Source: Immundisolibacter sp049322795 (GTDB lineage: Bacteria > Pseudomonadota > Gammaproteobacteria > Immundisolibacterales > Immundisolibacteraceae). Taken from it: 64,000 nucleotides of DNA. The notes under the pieces were generated by a model, which did not search any database, was not told where the DNA came from, and saw only the letters and a list, made by a program, of their open reading frames with translations. The stretch covers positions 310,001 to 374,000 of the forward strand of contig JBMOQH010000008.1 in assembly GCA_049322795.1 (NCBI GenBank), in the 5' to 3' direction. Positions 1 to 8,191 of this stretch are shown one piece after another. The position numbers and the translations under genes were made by a program. The number at the start of each line of letters is the position of its first letter. Positions within the stretch are counted from its first letter, which is position 1.

Positions 1-70
1 CGATCTGGCCGCGGCGCCCGTTCCCACGGGCGCCGCGCGGTCCACGGCGGCGCCGGCCCAGCGCGCCATC

Positions 71-1321
71 GTGGTCGCGGTGGAGTTGCCCGGCGCCGAC
101 ATCACACTCGAGGACGACCTCGCCGAGGCGCTGGAACTGACGCGCGCCACCGGCGGTCAGGTGGTCGGTACGCTCTCCTGTCGTCGCACACAGGTCGATC
201 CGGCACTGTTCATCGGCAGCGGCAAGGCGGCGGAGCTTGCCGAACTGGTCGGCGCCACGCAGGCCGACCTGGTCATCTTCAACCAGGCGCTGAGCCCGTC
301 CCAGGAACGCAACCTCGAACGCCTGCTCAAGTGCCAGGTGCTGGACCGCATCGGTCTGATCCTGGACATCTTCGCCCGTCGCGCCCGCTCGCACGAGGGC
401 AAGCTGCAGGTGGAACTCGCGCAGCTGCGCCATCTGTCCACGCGTCTTGTGCGTGGCTGGACGCACCTCGAGCGCCAGAAGGGTGGCATCGGCCTGCGTG
501 GCCCCGGTGAGAGCCAGCTCGAAACCGACCGTCGTCTGCTGCGCGCGCGCCTGCGCCAGCTCGAGGCGCGCCTGTCGCGCGTGGTCGGTCAGCGCCAGAA
601 CAGCCGCCGCCAGCGCGAACGCAGCGACACGCCCACCGTGGCACTGGTCGGCTACACCAACAGCGGCAAGTCGACGCTGTTCAACGCGCTGACGGCGTCC
701 GAGGTGTTCGCCGCCGACCTGCTGTTCGCCACGCTCGATTCGACACTGCGCCGGCTGGAGCTGCCGGACTGCGAGCCGCTGGTGCTGGTCGACACGGTCG
801 GCTTCGTGCGCCAGCTGCCGCATGATCTGGTGGCGGCGTTCCGCTCCACGCTGGAAGAGGTCCGCAGCGCCAGCCTGCTGCTGCATGTGGTGGACAGCGC
901 ACGGCAGGATCAGCGCCAGCTGATGCTGACGCAGGTGAACACGGTGCTGCACGACATCGGGGCCGGCGACCTGCCGCAGATCGAGGTGATGAACAAGATC
1001 GATCTCACCGACCACCCGCCCGCCCGCAGCCGCGGCGAGGCCGGCGGCCCGGAGCGGGTGTGGCTGTCGGCACGCAGCGGCGCCGGGCTCGACCTGCTGC
1101 GCGCGGCGATCGGCGAGCGCTTCGCCGAAGGCATCACGCACCGGCGGCTGCACCTGCCCCGCTGCGACGGGCGCCTGCGCGCGCAGGTGTTCAGCCTGGC
1201 CCAGGTGCGGCATGAACAGTTCGACGCCGACGGCAGTTGGTGGGTCGAGTTCGACATCCGCCAGCGCGACATCGGCCGCCTCGAGCCTCTGCTGGCCGCC
1301 GCGCCACCTGTGGAACAATAG
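71..1321 (+). CDS. hflX: GTPase HflX, ribosome-associated (5' end may lie before the window)
   Basis: HflX is a translational GTPase that binds ribosomes and can split stalled or heat-damaged 70S particles in the cytoplasm. The N-terminal HflX domain has the family sequence RLVRGWTHLERQKGGIGLRG near residues 126-145. The G domain follows: Walker A GYTNSGKST at 194-202, DTVGF at 241 and NKID at 308. The GTG start at 71 gives 416 residues, against about 426 in E. coli. The frame is open back to base 2, and RAIVVAVEL, spanning the GTG, lines up with the E. coli stretch about ten residues from the start. The true start may therefore be just outside the window. hflK follows, as in the classical hflX-hflK-hflC order. 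Confidence 0.95.
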   Translation: MVAVELPGADITLEDDLAEALELTRATGGQVVGTLSCRRTQVDPALFIGSGKAAELAELVGATQADLVIFNQALSPSQERNLERLLKCQVLDRIGLILDIFARRARSHEGKLQVELAQLRHLSTRLVRGWTHLERQKGGIGLRGPGESQLETDRRLLRARLRQLEARLSRVVGQRQNSRRQRERSDTPTVALVGYTNSGKSTLFNALTASEVFAADLLFATLDSTLRRLELPDCEPLVLVDTVGFVRQLPHDLVAAFRSTLEEVRSASLLLHVVDSARQDQRQLMLTQVNTVLHDIGAGDLPQIEVMNKIDLTDHPPARSRGEAGGPERVWLSARSGAGLDLLRAAIGERFAEGITHRRLHLPRCDGRLRAQVFSLAQVRHEQFDADGSWWVEFDIRQRDIGRLEPLLAAAPPVEQ

Positions 1322-1362
1322 CCGCCCCAAGACGCCGGCAACCCGGCACCAAGGAGAAATTG

Positions 1363-2550
1363 ATGGCCTGGAATGAACCGGGCGGGTCCGGCAATCGCGA
1401 CCCGTGGGGTCGGCGTGCCGATGCGGGTCCGCCGGATCTGGACGAGGTTTTTCGGCGCTTGCGCCAGCGGTTCGGCGGCGGTGGCGGCGGTAGCAGCGGC
1501 AACAGCTCCGCCGGCGCGTTGCCGCCCGGGCTGGTGGTTGCGGTTCTGGTCGTACTGGCCGCCCTGTGGCTGGCGTCCGGCTTCTACGTGATTCGCGAAG
1601 GCGAGCGGGGCGTCGTGTTGCGCTTCGGTGCCTTCGCCAATACCACCACTCCAGGCCTGCGCTGGCACGTCCCGTACCCGGTCGAACGGGTCATCAATGT
1701 GAACATCGGCGAGATCCGTACCGCCGAGATCGGTTATCGCGGCCAGATACGGGGCCGGGGCGAGTCCGACGTCACGCAGGAATCGCAGATGCTGACCGCC
1801 GACGAGAACATCGTCGACGTGAAGCTTGCCGTGCAGTACCGGGTCAAGGACGCCGCCGATTACGTGTTCAAGGTGCGTGATCCCGACCTGACCGTCGCCC
1901 AGGTGGCGGAGTCCGCCATCCGCGAGGTGGTCGGCAAGAGCCGCATGGAATTCATCCTCACCGAGGGTCGCGACGCCGTCGCCCAGCAGGTACAGCAGCT
2001 GCTGCAGGGCATGCTCGACCGCTACGGCACCGGCATCGAGGTGACCTCGGTCAACATGCAGGACGCACAGCCGCCAGAGCCGGTGCAGGCTGCCTTTTTC
2101 GACGCCGTCAAGGCGCGCGAGGACGAGCAGCGCCTGATCAACGAGGCGCAGGCCTACCGCAACGAGGTCATCCCGCGGGCCCGCGGCGAGGTGGCACGCA
2201 TCATCGCCAACGCCGAGGCCTACAAGGGTCAGACCGTTGCCCGTGCCATGGGTGACGGTGCCCGCTTCGCGCAGCTTGCGGAGCAATACCGGGCCGCGCC
2301 GCAGGTGACCCGCCACCGGCTCTACCTCGAAACCATGGAACAGGTGCTGGGCCGCACGCCCAAGGTTCTGCTGAGCGGCGACGGCAGTCAGGTGACGCTG
2401 CTGCCGCTCGACAAGCTGCTGACGCCCTCGGCGACCGAGCCCAGCCAGGGCGCCGCGCCCACCGAGCCGGTGCCGCCGCCCATCAGTCTGCCGATACGGC
2501 CCGCGCGCGATCGCAGCGACTACGTGCGCGGCCGGGAGCCCCGCTCATGA
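1363..2550 (+). CDS. hflK: FtsH protease modulator HflK
   Basis: HflK is an inner-membrane SPFH/band-7 protein that forms a large complex with HflC around the FtsH protease and modulates its activity. The ATG at 1363 lies behind an AAGGAG ribosome site and gives 395 residues. The order is a cytoplasmic N-terminus with a glycine-rich run (about residues 36-50), one transmembrane segment (about 56-76), then the band-7 domain and a coiled region rich in Glu, Arg and Ala (about 245-310). It overlaps hflC by an ATGA junction, so the two are translationally coupled. An in-frame extension back to 1237 overlaps hflX and has no ribosome site, so I rejected it. Confidence 0.96.
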   Translation: MAWNEPGGSGNRDPWGRRADAGPPDLDEVFRRLRQRFGGGGGGSSGNSSAGALPPGLVVAVLVVLAALWLASGFYVIREGERGVVLRFGAFANTTTPGLRWHVPYPVERVINVNIGEIRTAEIGYRGQIRGRGESDVTQESQMLTADENIVDVKLAVQYRVKDAADYVFKVRDPDLTVAQVAESAIREVVGKSRMEFILTEGRDAVAQQVQQLLQGMLDRYGTGIEVTSVNMQDAQPPEPVQAAFFDAVKAREDEQRLINEAQAYRNEVIPRARGEVARIIANAEAYKGQTVARAMGDGARFAQLAEQYRAAPQVTRHRLYLETMEQVLGRTPKVLLSGDGSQVTLLPLDKLLTPSATEPSQGAAPTEPVPPPISLPIRPARDRSDYVRGREPRS

Positions 2551-3416
2551 GTAACCGTCTGCCGCTTATCGGTGCCATCGTGCTCATCGCGCTGGCACTG
2601 ACCAACGCCACCTTCTATACGGTCGACCAGCGCGAACGCGTGCTGCTGTTTCGCCTGGGCGAGGTGATCGCCGCCGACCTGCCGCCCGGGCTGAAGGTCA
2701 AGGTGCCGTTCATCAACACCGTGCTCAAGTACGACGGGCGCATCCAGACGCTCGACCGAGGCCCGGTGCGGTATCAGACCAGCGAGCTGAAGAACGTGGT
2801 CGTCGACTCCTTCGTCAAGTGGCGCATCGCCGACACGCGGCGGTTCTTCGTGGCGGTCGGCAGCGGCGACGTCAACCCCCGTCTGGCGCAGATCGTGAAC
2901 GACCTGTCGCGCAACGAGTTCGGCAAGCGCACCGTGCAGGCCGCCGTCAGCGGTGACCGGCACGAGATCATGGACATCCTGCGCCAGCGTGCCAGCGAAC
3001 GCGCCGCTGAGTTCGGCGTCGAGGTCATCGACGTGCGCATCAAGCGCGTCGATCTGCCGACCGAGGTCAGCAGCTCGGTGTTCAGCCGCATGGAGGCCGA
3101 GCGCAAGCGGGTCGCCGCCGAGCTGCGTGCCAAGGGCGCCGAGGAAGGCGAGCGCATCCGCGCCCAGACCGACAAGGAGCGCACCCTGTTGCTGGCGAAT
3201 GCCCAGCGCGACGCGCAGCAGACGCGCGGCGAGGGCGATGCCACGGCGGCGGCCACCTACGCCGATGCCATCGGTGGCGATGTCGAGTTCTACGACTTCT
3301 ACCGCAGCCTGGAGGCTTACCGGCACAGCATCGGCAGCAGCCGCGACCTGCTGGTACTGGACCCGAACAGCGCGTTCTTCCGCCATTTCGACAACGCCCC
3401 CAAGGGCGCGCGCTGA
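2547..3416 (+). CDS. hflC: FtsH protease modulator HflC
   Basis: HflC is the obligate partner of HflK in the SPFH complex that cages FtsH. The protein has 289 residues: an N-terminal signal-anchor (about residues 5-22), a band-7 domain beginning FYTVDQRERVLLFRLGE, and a C-terminal helical region (EERIRAQTDKERTLLLANAQ-like). The length is slightly below the E. coli protein (334), mainly in the C-terminal part. The start overlaps the hflK stop by ATGA. The family and gene order leave little doubt. Confidence 0.96.
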   Translation: MSNRLPLIGAIVLIALALTNATFYTVDQRERVLLFRLGEVIAADLPPGLKVKVPFINTVLKYDGRIQTLDRGPVRYQTSELKNVVVDSFVKWRIADTRRFFVAVGSGDVNPRLAQIVNDLSRNEFGKRTVQAAVSGDRHEIMDILRQRASERAAEFGVEVIDVRIKRVDLPTEVSSSVFSRMEAERKRVAAELRAKGAEEGERIRAQTDKERTLLLANAQRDAQQTRGEGDATAAATYADAIGGDVEFYDFYRSLEAYRHSIGSSRDLLVLDPNSAFFRHFDNAPKGAR

Positions 3417-3423
3417 GACCGGC

Positions 3424-3606
3424 GTGGGCGATCTTGCGGCAGCTTTCTGCCTGGTGCTGGTCATCGAGGGCGTGATGCCGTTCCTGAGTCCGGCCACGTT
3501 GCGCCGCAGCGCAGCGATCACCAGTCAGTTGCCGGACCGGGTGCTGCGCCTGGCCGGCCTGGGCAGCATGGTCACCGGCCTGCTGCTGCTGCAGCTGGTG
3601 CGCTGA
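3424..3606 (+). CDS. DUF2065 small membrane protein (YjeT-like)
   Basis: This is a 60-residue protein from a GTG at 3424, seven bases after the hflC stop. It has two hydrophobic helices (about residues 4-22 and 43-59) around a short loop with the family pattern LPDRVLR-GLGSMV. Length, pattern and position between hflC and purA match DUF2065 (YjeT in E. coli). The function is not established. Position suggests a link to the HflKC/FtsH membrane complex, which is inference only. Confidence 0.85.
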   Translation: MGDLAAAFCLVLVIEGVMPFLSPATLRRSAAITSQLPDRVLRLAGLGSMVTGLLLLQLVR

Positions 3607-3615
3607 GGCTCGCCC

Positions 3616-4764
3616 GTGCGCTGGTTGTTACCGCCCGGCATCGAGGATCTGCTGCCGCCACAGGCGCAGGCGCTGGAAGCCGCCCGCCGCCGGCTGCTCG
3701 ACCTGTTCGCCGCCTGGGGCTACCGGCTGGTCATGCCGCCGCTGGTGGAGTACGCCGACGCGCTGCTCACCGGCACCGGGGCTGATCTTGCCGAGCAGAC
3801 CTTTCAGGTGACCGACCCGCTGTCCGGGCGGCTGCTCGCCATCCGTGCCGACATTACCCCGCAGGTGGCGCGCATCGACGCGCGCGACAGCGATCCCGCG
3901 CCGGCGCGGCTGTGCTATCTAGGCTCGGTGCTGACGGCGCAGGAAGGCGCCCCCGGCACCTGCCGCAACCCCATGCAGGTGGGCGCCGAGCTGTACGGCC
4001 ACGGCGGTCCGGAAAGCGACGTCGAGGTGCTGCGCCTGCTGCTGGAAACCCTGCGCACGGCCGGCCACGACAAGGTTCACGTGGACCTGGGTCACGTCGG
4101 CATCTTTCGCGGGCTGAGCGAGGCCGTCGGGCTCGATACCGACGCCGAATACACGCTGTTCGACCTGCTGCAGCGCAAGGCACGGACCGACATCGCGGAC
4201 TTCGTCGATGCACGCGGCCTGTCGGCCACGGCGCGCGACTGGTTCGTGCAACTGCCGCAATGCTTTGGCCCCATCGACCGCCTGCCAGAGCTGCGTCGAC
4301 GCCTGCACGGGCTGCCGGCCGCGGTCACGACCGCCATCGACGAACTCGAAACCATCGCTGGCGAATTGCTGAATTTCGTGCCGGATCTGCCGTTGTTCGT
4401 GGATCTGGCCGAGCTGCGTGGCTACCACTACCACACCGGCATCGTGTTCGCCGCCTATGGCGCCGGCTACGGCCAGGCGATGGCCTGGGGCGGCCGCTAT
4501 GATGGTGTCGGCGCGGTGTTCGGCCGCGCCCGTCCGGCCACCGGTTTCAGCGCGGATCTGAAGCGCCTGCTCGGCACGCCGGCCGCGCCGCCGCCACCGG
4601 TGCTGGCGCCCTGGTCCAGTGACCCGGAACTTACCGCGCTGGTCCGGCGCCTGCGGGCGGATGGTCTCAGCGTGATCCATGAACTACCCGGCAGCGACCC
4701 GGGCCCGGTCGGCGCACGGCTCGTGCACCGCGACGGCGCCTGGCAGCTGCAAGACGCAGGATGA
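3616..4764 (+). CDS. hisZ: ATP phosphoribosyltransferase regulatory subunit HisZ
   Basis: HisZ is a catalytically dead paralog of histidyl-tRNA synthetase that pairs with short-form HisG in the first step of histidine synthesis. The 382 residues carry the class II synthetase-like core: PPGIEDLLPPQA at the N-terminus, ADITPQVARIDAR near residue 80, and LRGYHYHTGIVFAAY near 270, the histidyl-synthetase-like signature. There is no anticodon-binding domain, as expected for HisZ. It starts with GTG and is followed by purA four bases after the stop. The cognate hisG is not in the window. Confidence 0.93.
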   Translation: MRWLLPPGIEDLLPPQAQALEAARRRLLDLFAAWGYRLVMPPLVEYADALLTGTGADLAEQTFQVTDPLSGRLLAIRADITPQVARIDARDSDPAPARLCYLGSVLTAQEGAPGTCRNPMQVGAELYGHGGPESDVEVLRLLLETLRTAGHDKVHVDLGHVGIFRGLSEAVGLDTDAEYTLFDLLQRKARTDIADFVDARGLSATARDWFVQLPQCFGPIDRLPELRRRLHGLPAAVTTAIDELETIAGELLNFVPDLPLFVDLAELRGYHYHTGIVFAAYGAGYGQAMAWGGRYDGVGAVFGRARPATGFSADLKRLLGTPAAPPPPVLAPWSSDPELTALVRRLRADGLSVIHELPGSDPGPVGARLVHRDGAWQLQDAG

Positions 4765-4768
4765 ACTG

Positions 4769-6052
4769 ATGGCGAAGAACGTCGTCGTGATCGGCACCCA
4801 GTGGGGTGACGAGGGCAAGGGCAAGGTGGTAGACCTGCTCACCGAGCAGGCCGCCGCCGTGGTCCGCTTTCAGGGCGGGCACAACGCCGGGCACACGGTG
4901 GTGGTCGGCGGCGTCAAGACCGTGCTGCACCTGCTGCCGTCCGGCATCCTGCGCCCCGGCGTGCTGTGCCTTATCGGCAACGGCGTGGTGCTGGCACCGG
5001 ACGCGCTGCTGAAGGAAATCGCCGAGGTCGAGGCGGCCGGCGTCGACGTGCGCTCGCGCCTGCGCATCAGCCCGGCCTGCCCGCTGATCCTGCCGTGCCA
5101 CGTGGCGCTCGACCAGGCGCGCGAATCGGCGCTCGGCGAGGGCAAGATCGGCACCACCGGGCGCGGCATCGGCCCGGCCTACGAGGACAAGGTGGCCCGC
5201 CGCGCGCTGCGCATGGGCGACCTGCTGCAACCGGCGCGCTGCGAGGCCAAGCTGCGCGAGCTGCTGGACCTGTACAACTTCCTGCTGGTCCAGCGCTTCG
5301 GGCGCCCGGCGCTGGCGCTCGAACCCATGCTCGAGGCGGCGCTCGCCTGGGGCGAGGCGCTGCGCGAGCTGGTGGCCGACGTGCCCGGCCTGCTGCACGA
5401 CCTCATGGCCGACGACAAGCCGGTCATGTTCGAGGGCGCGCAGGGCACGCTGCTCGACGTCGACCACGGCACGTATCCGTTCGTCACATCGTCCAACACC
5501 ATCGCCGGCGCGGCGGCGGTCGGCGCCGGCGTCGGCCCGACCGGCATCAACTACGTGCTCGGCATCACCAAGGCCTACACCACGCGCGTGGGTTCCGGCC
5601 CGTTCCCGACCGAACTGTTCGACGACGTCGGCCGGCATCTCGCCGACGTCGGCGCCGAGCGCGGCGCCACCACCGGGCGGCCGCGCCGCTGCGGCTGGTT
5701 CGATGCTGTCGCCATGCGCCGCAGCGTGCAGCTGAACGGCGTGAGCGGCCTGTGTATCACCAAGCTCGACGTGATGGACGGCCTCGACACCGTGAAAATC
5801 TGCGTCGACTACCGCGGCGCGGAGGGCTCATTCGGCCTGTACGACGCCGACGCGCTGGCCGCCTGCGAACCCGTCTACGAGGAACTGCCCGGCTGGCAAG
5901 GCGTGAGCGCCGCCGGCAGCTTCGAGCAACTGCCGCCGAACGCCGTGCGCTACCTGCGCCGGCTGGAAGAACTGCTTGGGGTCCCGGTCGACATGGTGTC
6001 CACGGGCGCCGAGCGTTCGCGCACCATCGTCCTGCGGCATCCGTTCGGCTGA
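4769..6052 (+). CDS. purA: Adenylosuccinate synthase
   Basis: PurA joins IMP and aspartate with GTP to give adenylosuccinate, the first committed step to AMP. The ATG at 4769 gives 427 residues, close to the 432 of E. coli. Visible motifs are the P-loop GTQWGDEGKGK near the N-terminus, NAGHT (about 38-42), the IMP-site TTGRGIGPAYEDK (about 130), VGSGPFPTE (about 273) and TTGRPRRCGWFD (about 300). It lies five bases after hisZ, so the two are probably cotranscribed. The longer in-frame reading from 4679 runs inside hisZ and was discarded. Confidence 0.98.
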   Translation: MAKNVVVIGTQWGDEGKGKVVDLLTEQAAAVVRFQGGHNAGHTVVVGGVKTVLHLLPSGILRPGVLCLIGNGVVLAPDALLKEIAEVEAAGVDVRSRLRISPACPLILPCHVALDQARESALGEGKIGTTGRGIGPAYEDKVARRALRMGDLLQPARCEAKLRELLDLYNFLLVQRFGRPALALEPMLEAALAWGEALRELVADVPGLLHDLMADDKPVMFEGAQGTLLDVDHGTYPFVTSSNTIAGAAAVGAGVGPTGINYVLGITKAYTTRVGSGPFPTELFDDVGRHLADVGAERGATTGRPRRCGWFDAVAMRRSVQLNGVSGLCITKLDVMDGLDTVKICVDYRGAEGSFGLYDADALAACEPVYEELPGWQGVSAAGSFEQLPPNAVRYLRRLEELLGVPVDMVSTGAERSRTIVLRHPFG

Positions 6053-6205
6053 GGCGTCCTCGCAAACTCGGCGTCCTGCCGACCTTGTCCATGCCGGGTA
6101 CATGCCGGCCACTCGATGCGGCGCTTATCCAGTGCACTGGGGGCGACGAACCCGACGCGATCGCCGCTGGAAAGTGAATCCGCTGTCCCGGTTAGATGCG
6201 GTGCG

Positions 6206-6476
6206 CGCCTCGTCGCATCCCAGGCAGGATGCCTGGTCGAGAACCACGACGGGCTGATTGCGTTCTCCACCTGCGGCAAGAACCGCGAGGTCCTGGATCT
6301 CTTTGAACTGGCGCGGCGCCTCGGCTTCGCGACCATCGCCGGAGTCACCTCGCACCCGGACCCCTGGCGCCAGGATGGCTGTGATGCCAGCGATCAGCGA
6401 CGCTGTCGGACTCGCGTTGTTTGAGGCGCAAGCCGTGGCGGGCAAGACCTACGGCCTGCGCCACCACGGCGGCTGA
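6206..6476 (+). pseudogene. Decayed SIS-domain (sugar isomerase-type) fragment
   Basis: The stretch after purA has no intact gene, but two pieces in different frames look like consecutive parts of one SIS-domain protein. About 6240-6365 reads DGLIAFSTCGKNREVLDLFE then LARRLGFATIAGVTSH, like the SIS phosphosugar-binding pattern (D-L-I-A-x-S-x-S-G-x-x-x-E). About 6380-6474 reads AISDAVGLALFEAQ-AGKTYGLRHHGG, like the later GDALALALMxxRG-x-Y-x-x-HHGG region. A frameshift near 6370 separates them, and nothing recognisable supplies the N-terminal half. I recognise the pattern only. A sugar isomerase or SIS-type regulator remnant is the best guess. Confidence 0.35.
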
Positions 6477-6555
6477 CTCGGCCCCACAACGCAAACCGAA
6501 AACATGCCGGCCCAAAGGCCCGCGCCAGTTCCTTGCCGAAAAGGTGCAGAAGCGA

Positions 6556-6999
6556 TCAGTGGTCCACGCTGCTCGACAGGATGGCGCCCGTGAAGGCGTT
6601 CACTCGCACCTCCACAAGCTGCCCCTGGGTATCCACGGCTTCCGCGTCCCACACCGCCTCGTCGAGATCGAGTTCATGGATGGACGTATAGCCAGCCCCC
6701 TTCAGCCGCTCGGTGATCTCACCCGCGGTCAGCAACGTGCCCCCGGACATGCGGTCGATCACGGCGCCGCTGGCCGGGTCGACGTGCACGTCGTGCCAGC
6801 GTCCGCCGGCGCCCTTCACCTCGGCTTCCCAAAGTCCGTCGTCGAGTTCGACATCGCGGACCGTGGTGTAGCCGGCGGCTTGCAAGGCTCCGATCGCCTG
6901 GCCGGCGTCGTTGATCGTCTGGGCGGCCGCGCCAGCGGCGAAAATTCCAGCAGCGGCGCAAACGGCCAAGCGGGCGGCTTTTTTCCTGAAAGGCTTCAT
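6556..6999 (-). CDS. Secreted protein with two PepSY repeats
   Basis: This 147-residue protein has a signal peptide (positive MKPFRKKAAR, hydrophobic core, AAGAAAQ cleavage region near residue 27) and two tandem PepSY-like repeats (about residues 33-85 and 90-143). Each repeat has the pattern GYT-x-I/V-x-E-L-x-x-x-x-W-x-A-E followed by a V-D/N-x-x-x-G-x-I turn. PepSY domains are found in periplasmic proteins proposed to inhibit proteases or sense signals. Here the substrate is unknown. An AAGGAG site sits just before the ATG. It is divergent from a PepSY/response regulator/kinase operon 150 bases away, so it may be a target or sensor partner of that system (inference). Confidence 0.8.
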   Translation of the reverse strand: MKPFRKKAARLAVCAAAGIFAAGAAAQTINDAGQAIGALQAAGYTTVRDVELDDGLWEAEVKGAGGRWHDVHVDPASGAVIDRMSGGTLLTAGEITERLKGAGYTSIHELDLDEAVWDAEAVDTQGQLVEVRVNAFTGAILSSSVDH

Positions 7000-7145
7000 G
7001 TTGCAATCTCCTTGTCTGTACCAAGCTGGGTTCGGATGGAACCGGCTCTGCGCCGGCCCGGTTGCGTACTATCCCCACCGTCCTTAACCGCAGCCTGACT
7101 CCGTCGTTCATGGTTCAGTTAGCTTCCCGGCGGACACTGAATGAC

Positions 7146-7526
7146 GTGAATGACAACGTCCGCAATATCCCCTCGCCACCCAAGCCATGCGGCAGCAGCA
7201 TGTTGTCTGCGTGCCTGGTCGCTCTCGCCGGCGTGTTGGTCCCGCAGCTTGCGCCCGCCGCGTCCGACGCCTCGACCGTCCCGCCGTTGGCCGCGGCATC
7301 GCAGGCAGATTCCGAGCGCGCGCGCGCCGGCGTGCGCAGCGGTGAGTTCGTCTCGCTCGAACGAATCGTGCAGGACGCCCAGCGGCGTCATCCCGGGCGC
7401 ATCCTGGAAATCGAACTGGAAGGCGACGAGTACGAGGTCGAGTTGCTGACCGACGACGGCGTGCAGGTGGAACTCGAGTACGACGCGCGTACGGGCCACC
7501 TGCTCGAAGTGGAGTACGACGACTGA
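7146..7526 (+). CDS. Secreted PepSY-domain protein, first gene of a two-component operon
   Basis: The protein has an N-terminal hydrophobic segment (MLSACLVALAGVLVPQLAPA) that looks like a signal peptide, then one PepSY-type unit: a helix SLERIVQDAQRRHPGRILEI followed by ELEGDEYEVELL and a V-E-L-E-Y-D-x-x-T-G-x-L-L-E turn. The start is unclear. GTG 7146 gives 126 residues with a charged n-region, ATG 7200 gives 108, and ATG 7110 or TTG 7062 would add more. None has a strong ribosome site. The stop overlaps the response regulator start (TGATG). PepSY protein plus OmpR-type regulator plus kinase is a recurrent trio, in which the PepSY protein is thought to modulate the sensor. Confidence 0.75.
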   Translation: MNDNVRNIPSPPKPCGSSMLSACLVALAGVLVPQLAPAASDASTVPPLAAASQADSERARAGVRSGEFVSLERIVQDAQRRHPGRILEIELEGDEYEVELLTDDGVQVELEYDARTGHLLEVEYDD

Positions 7527-8191
7527 TGCGCGTGCTGCTGGTCGAGGACGACCCCGATCTGGCCAAACGGCTGCGCGCGGTCCTGGTGGAGAGCGGCTTT
7601 GCCGTCGCCACGCAGACCAACGGCAACGACGCCGAATTCGCGGGGCAGACAGAAGACTTCGACGCCGCGGTGCTCGACCTTGGCCTGCCGGGCATGGACG
7701 GCATTTCGGTACTGCATCGCTGGCGCGAAGCGGGGCGCGACCTGCCGGTCCTGATCCTGACCGCGCGGGGACGCTGGCACGACAAGCTGGCCGGCTTCAA
7801 CGCCGGCGCCGACGATTACCTCACCAAGCCTTTTCAGCTTGAAGAAGTGGTGCTGCGGCTGCGCGCGCTGATCCGGCGCAGCGCCGGCCACGGAACGCCG
7901 GTGCTCAGCTGCGGCCCACTGGCGCTCGACGTCAATGCCGGGCGCTTCACCTGGGACGGCGAGCCGGTCGCCCTGACGCCCCAGGAGCACCGCATCCTCG
8001 CCTATCTGATGCATCACCCGCGCAAGGTGGTGAGCCGCACCGAACTTGGCGAGCACGTCTACGACGTCGGCTACGACCCGGACTCCAACGTGGTTGATGT
8101 GCTGATCGGCCGGATCCGCCGCAAGCTGCCCGCGCCGGGCGTACTGCGCACGGTTCGCGGCCGCGGCTTTGAGCTGGCACACGGCCTGTGA
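7526..8191 (+). CDS. OmpR/QseB-type response regulator
   Basis: This is a 221-residue two-domain transcription factor. The receiver domain (1-115) has the acidic pair EDD at 7-9, phospho-acceptor Asp51 in LDLGLPGMDG, and the TKPF lysine near 101. The C-terminal winged helix (about 125-218) has the OmpR-type motifs LTPQEHRILAYLM and VVDVLIGRIRRKL with a terminal TVRGRGF. It should be phosphorylated by the kinase encoded next, with which it overlaps by four bases (GTGA). The target genes are unknown. Its own operon and the divergent PepSY gene are the obvious candidates. Confidence 0.93.
   Translation: MRVLLVEDDPDLAKRLRAVLVESGFAVATQTNGNDAEFAGQTEDFDAAVLDLGLPGMDGISVLHRWREAGRDLPVLILTARGRWHDKLAGFNAGADDYLTKPFQLEEVVLRLRALIRRSAGHGTPVLSCGPLALDVNAGRFTWDGEPVALTPQEHRILAYLMHHPRKVVSRTELGEHVYDVGYDPDSNVVDVLIGRIRRKLPAPGVLRTVRGRGFELAHGL

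Noticed and set aside
910..2316. Long minus-strand reading frame opposite hflX/hflK
   Set aside because: In this GC-rich sequence, frames opposite real genes stay open by codon bias. The translation is low-complexity and matches no family, while the plus strand holds clear hflX and hflK.
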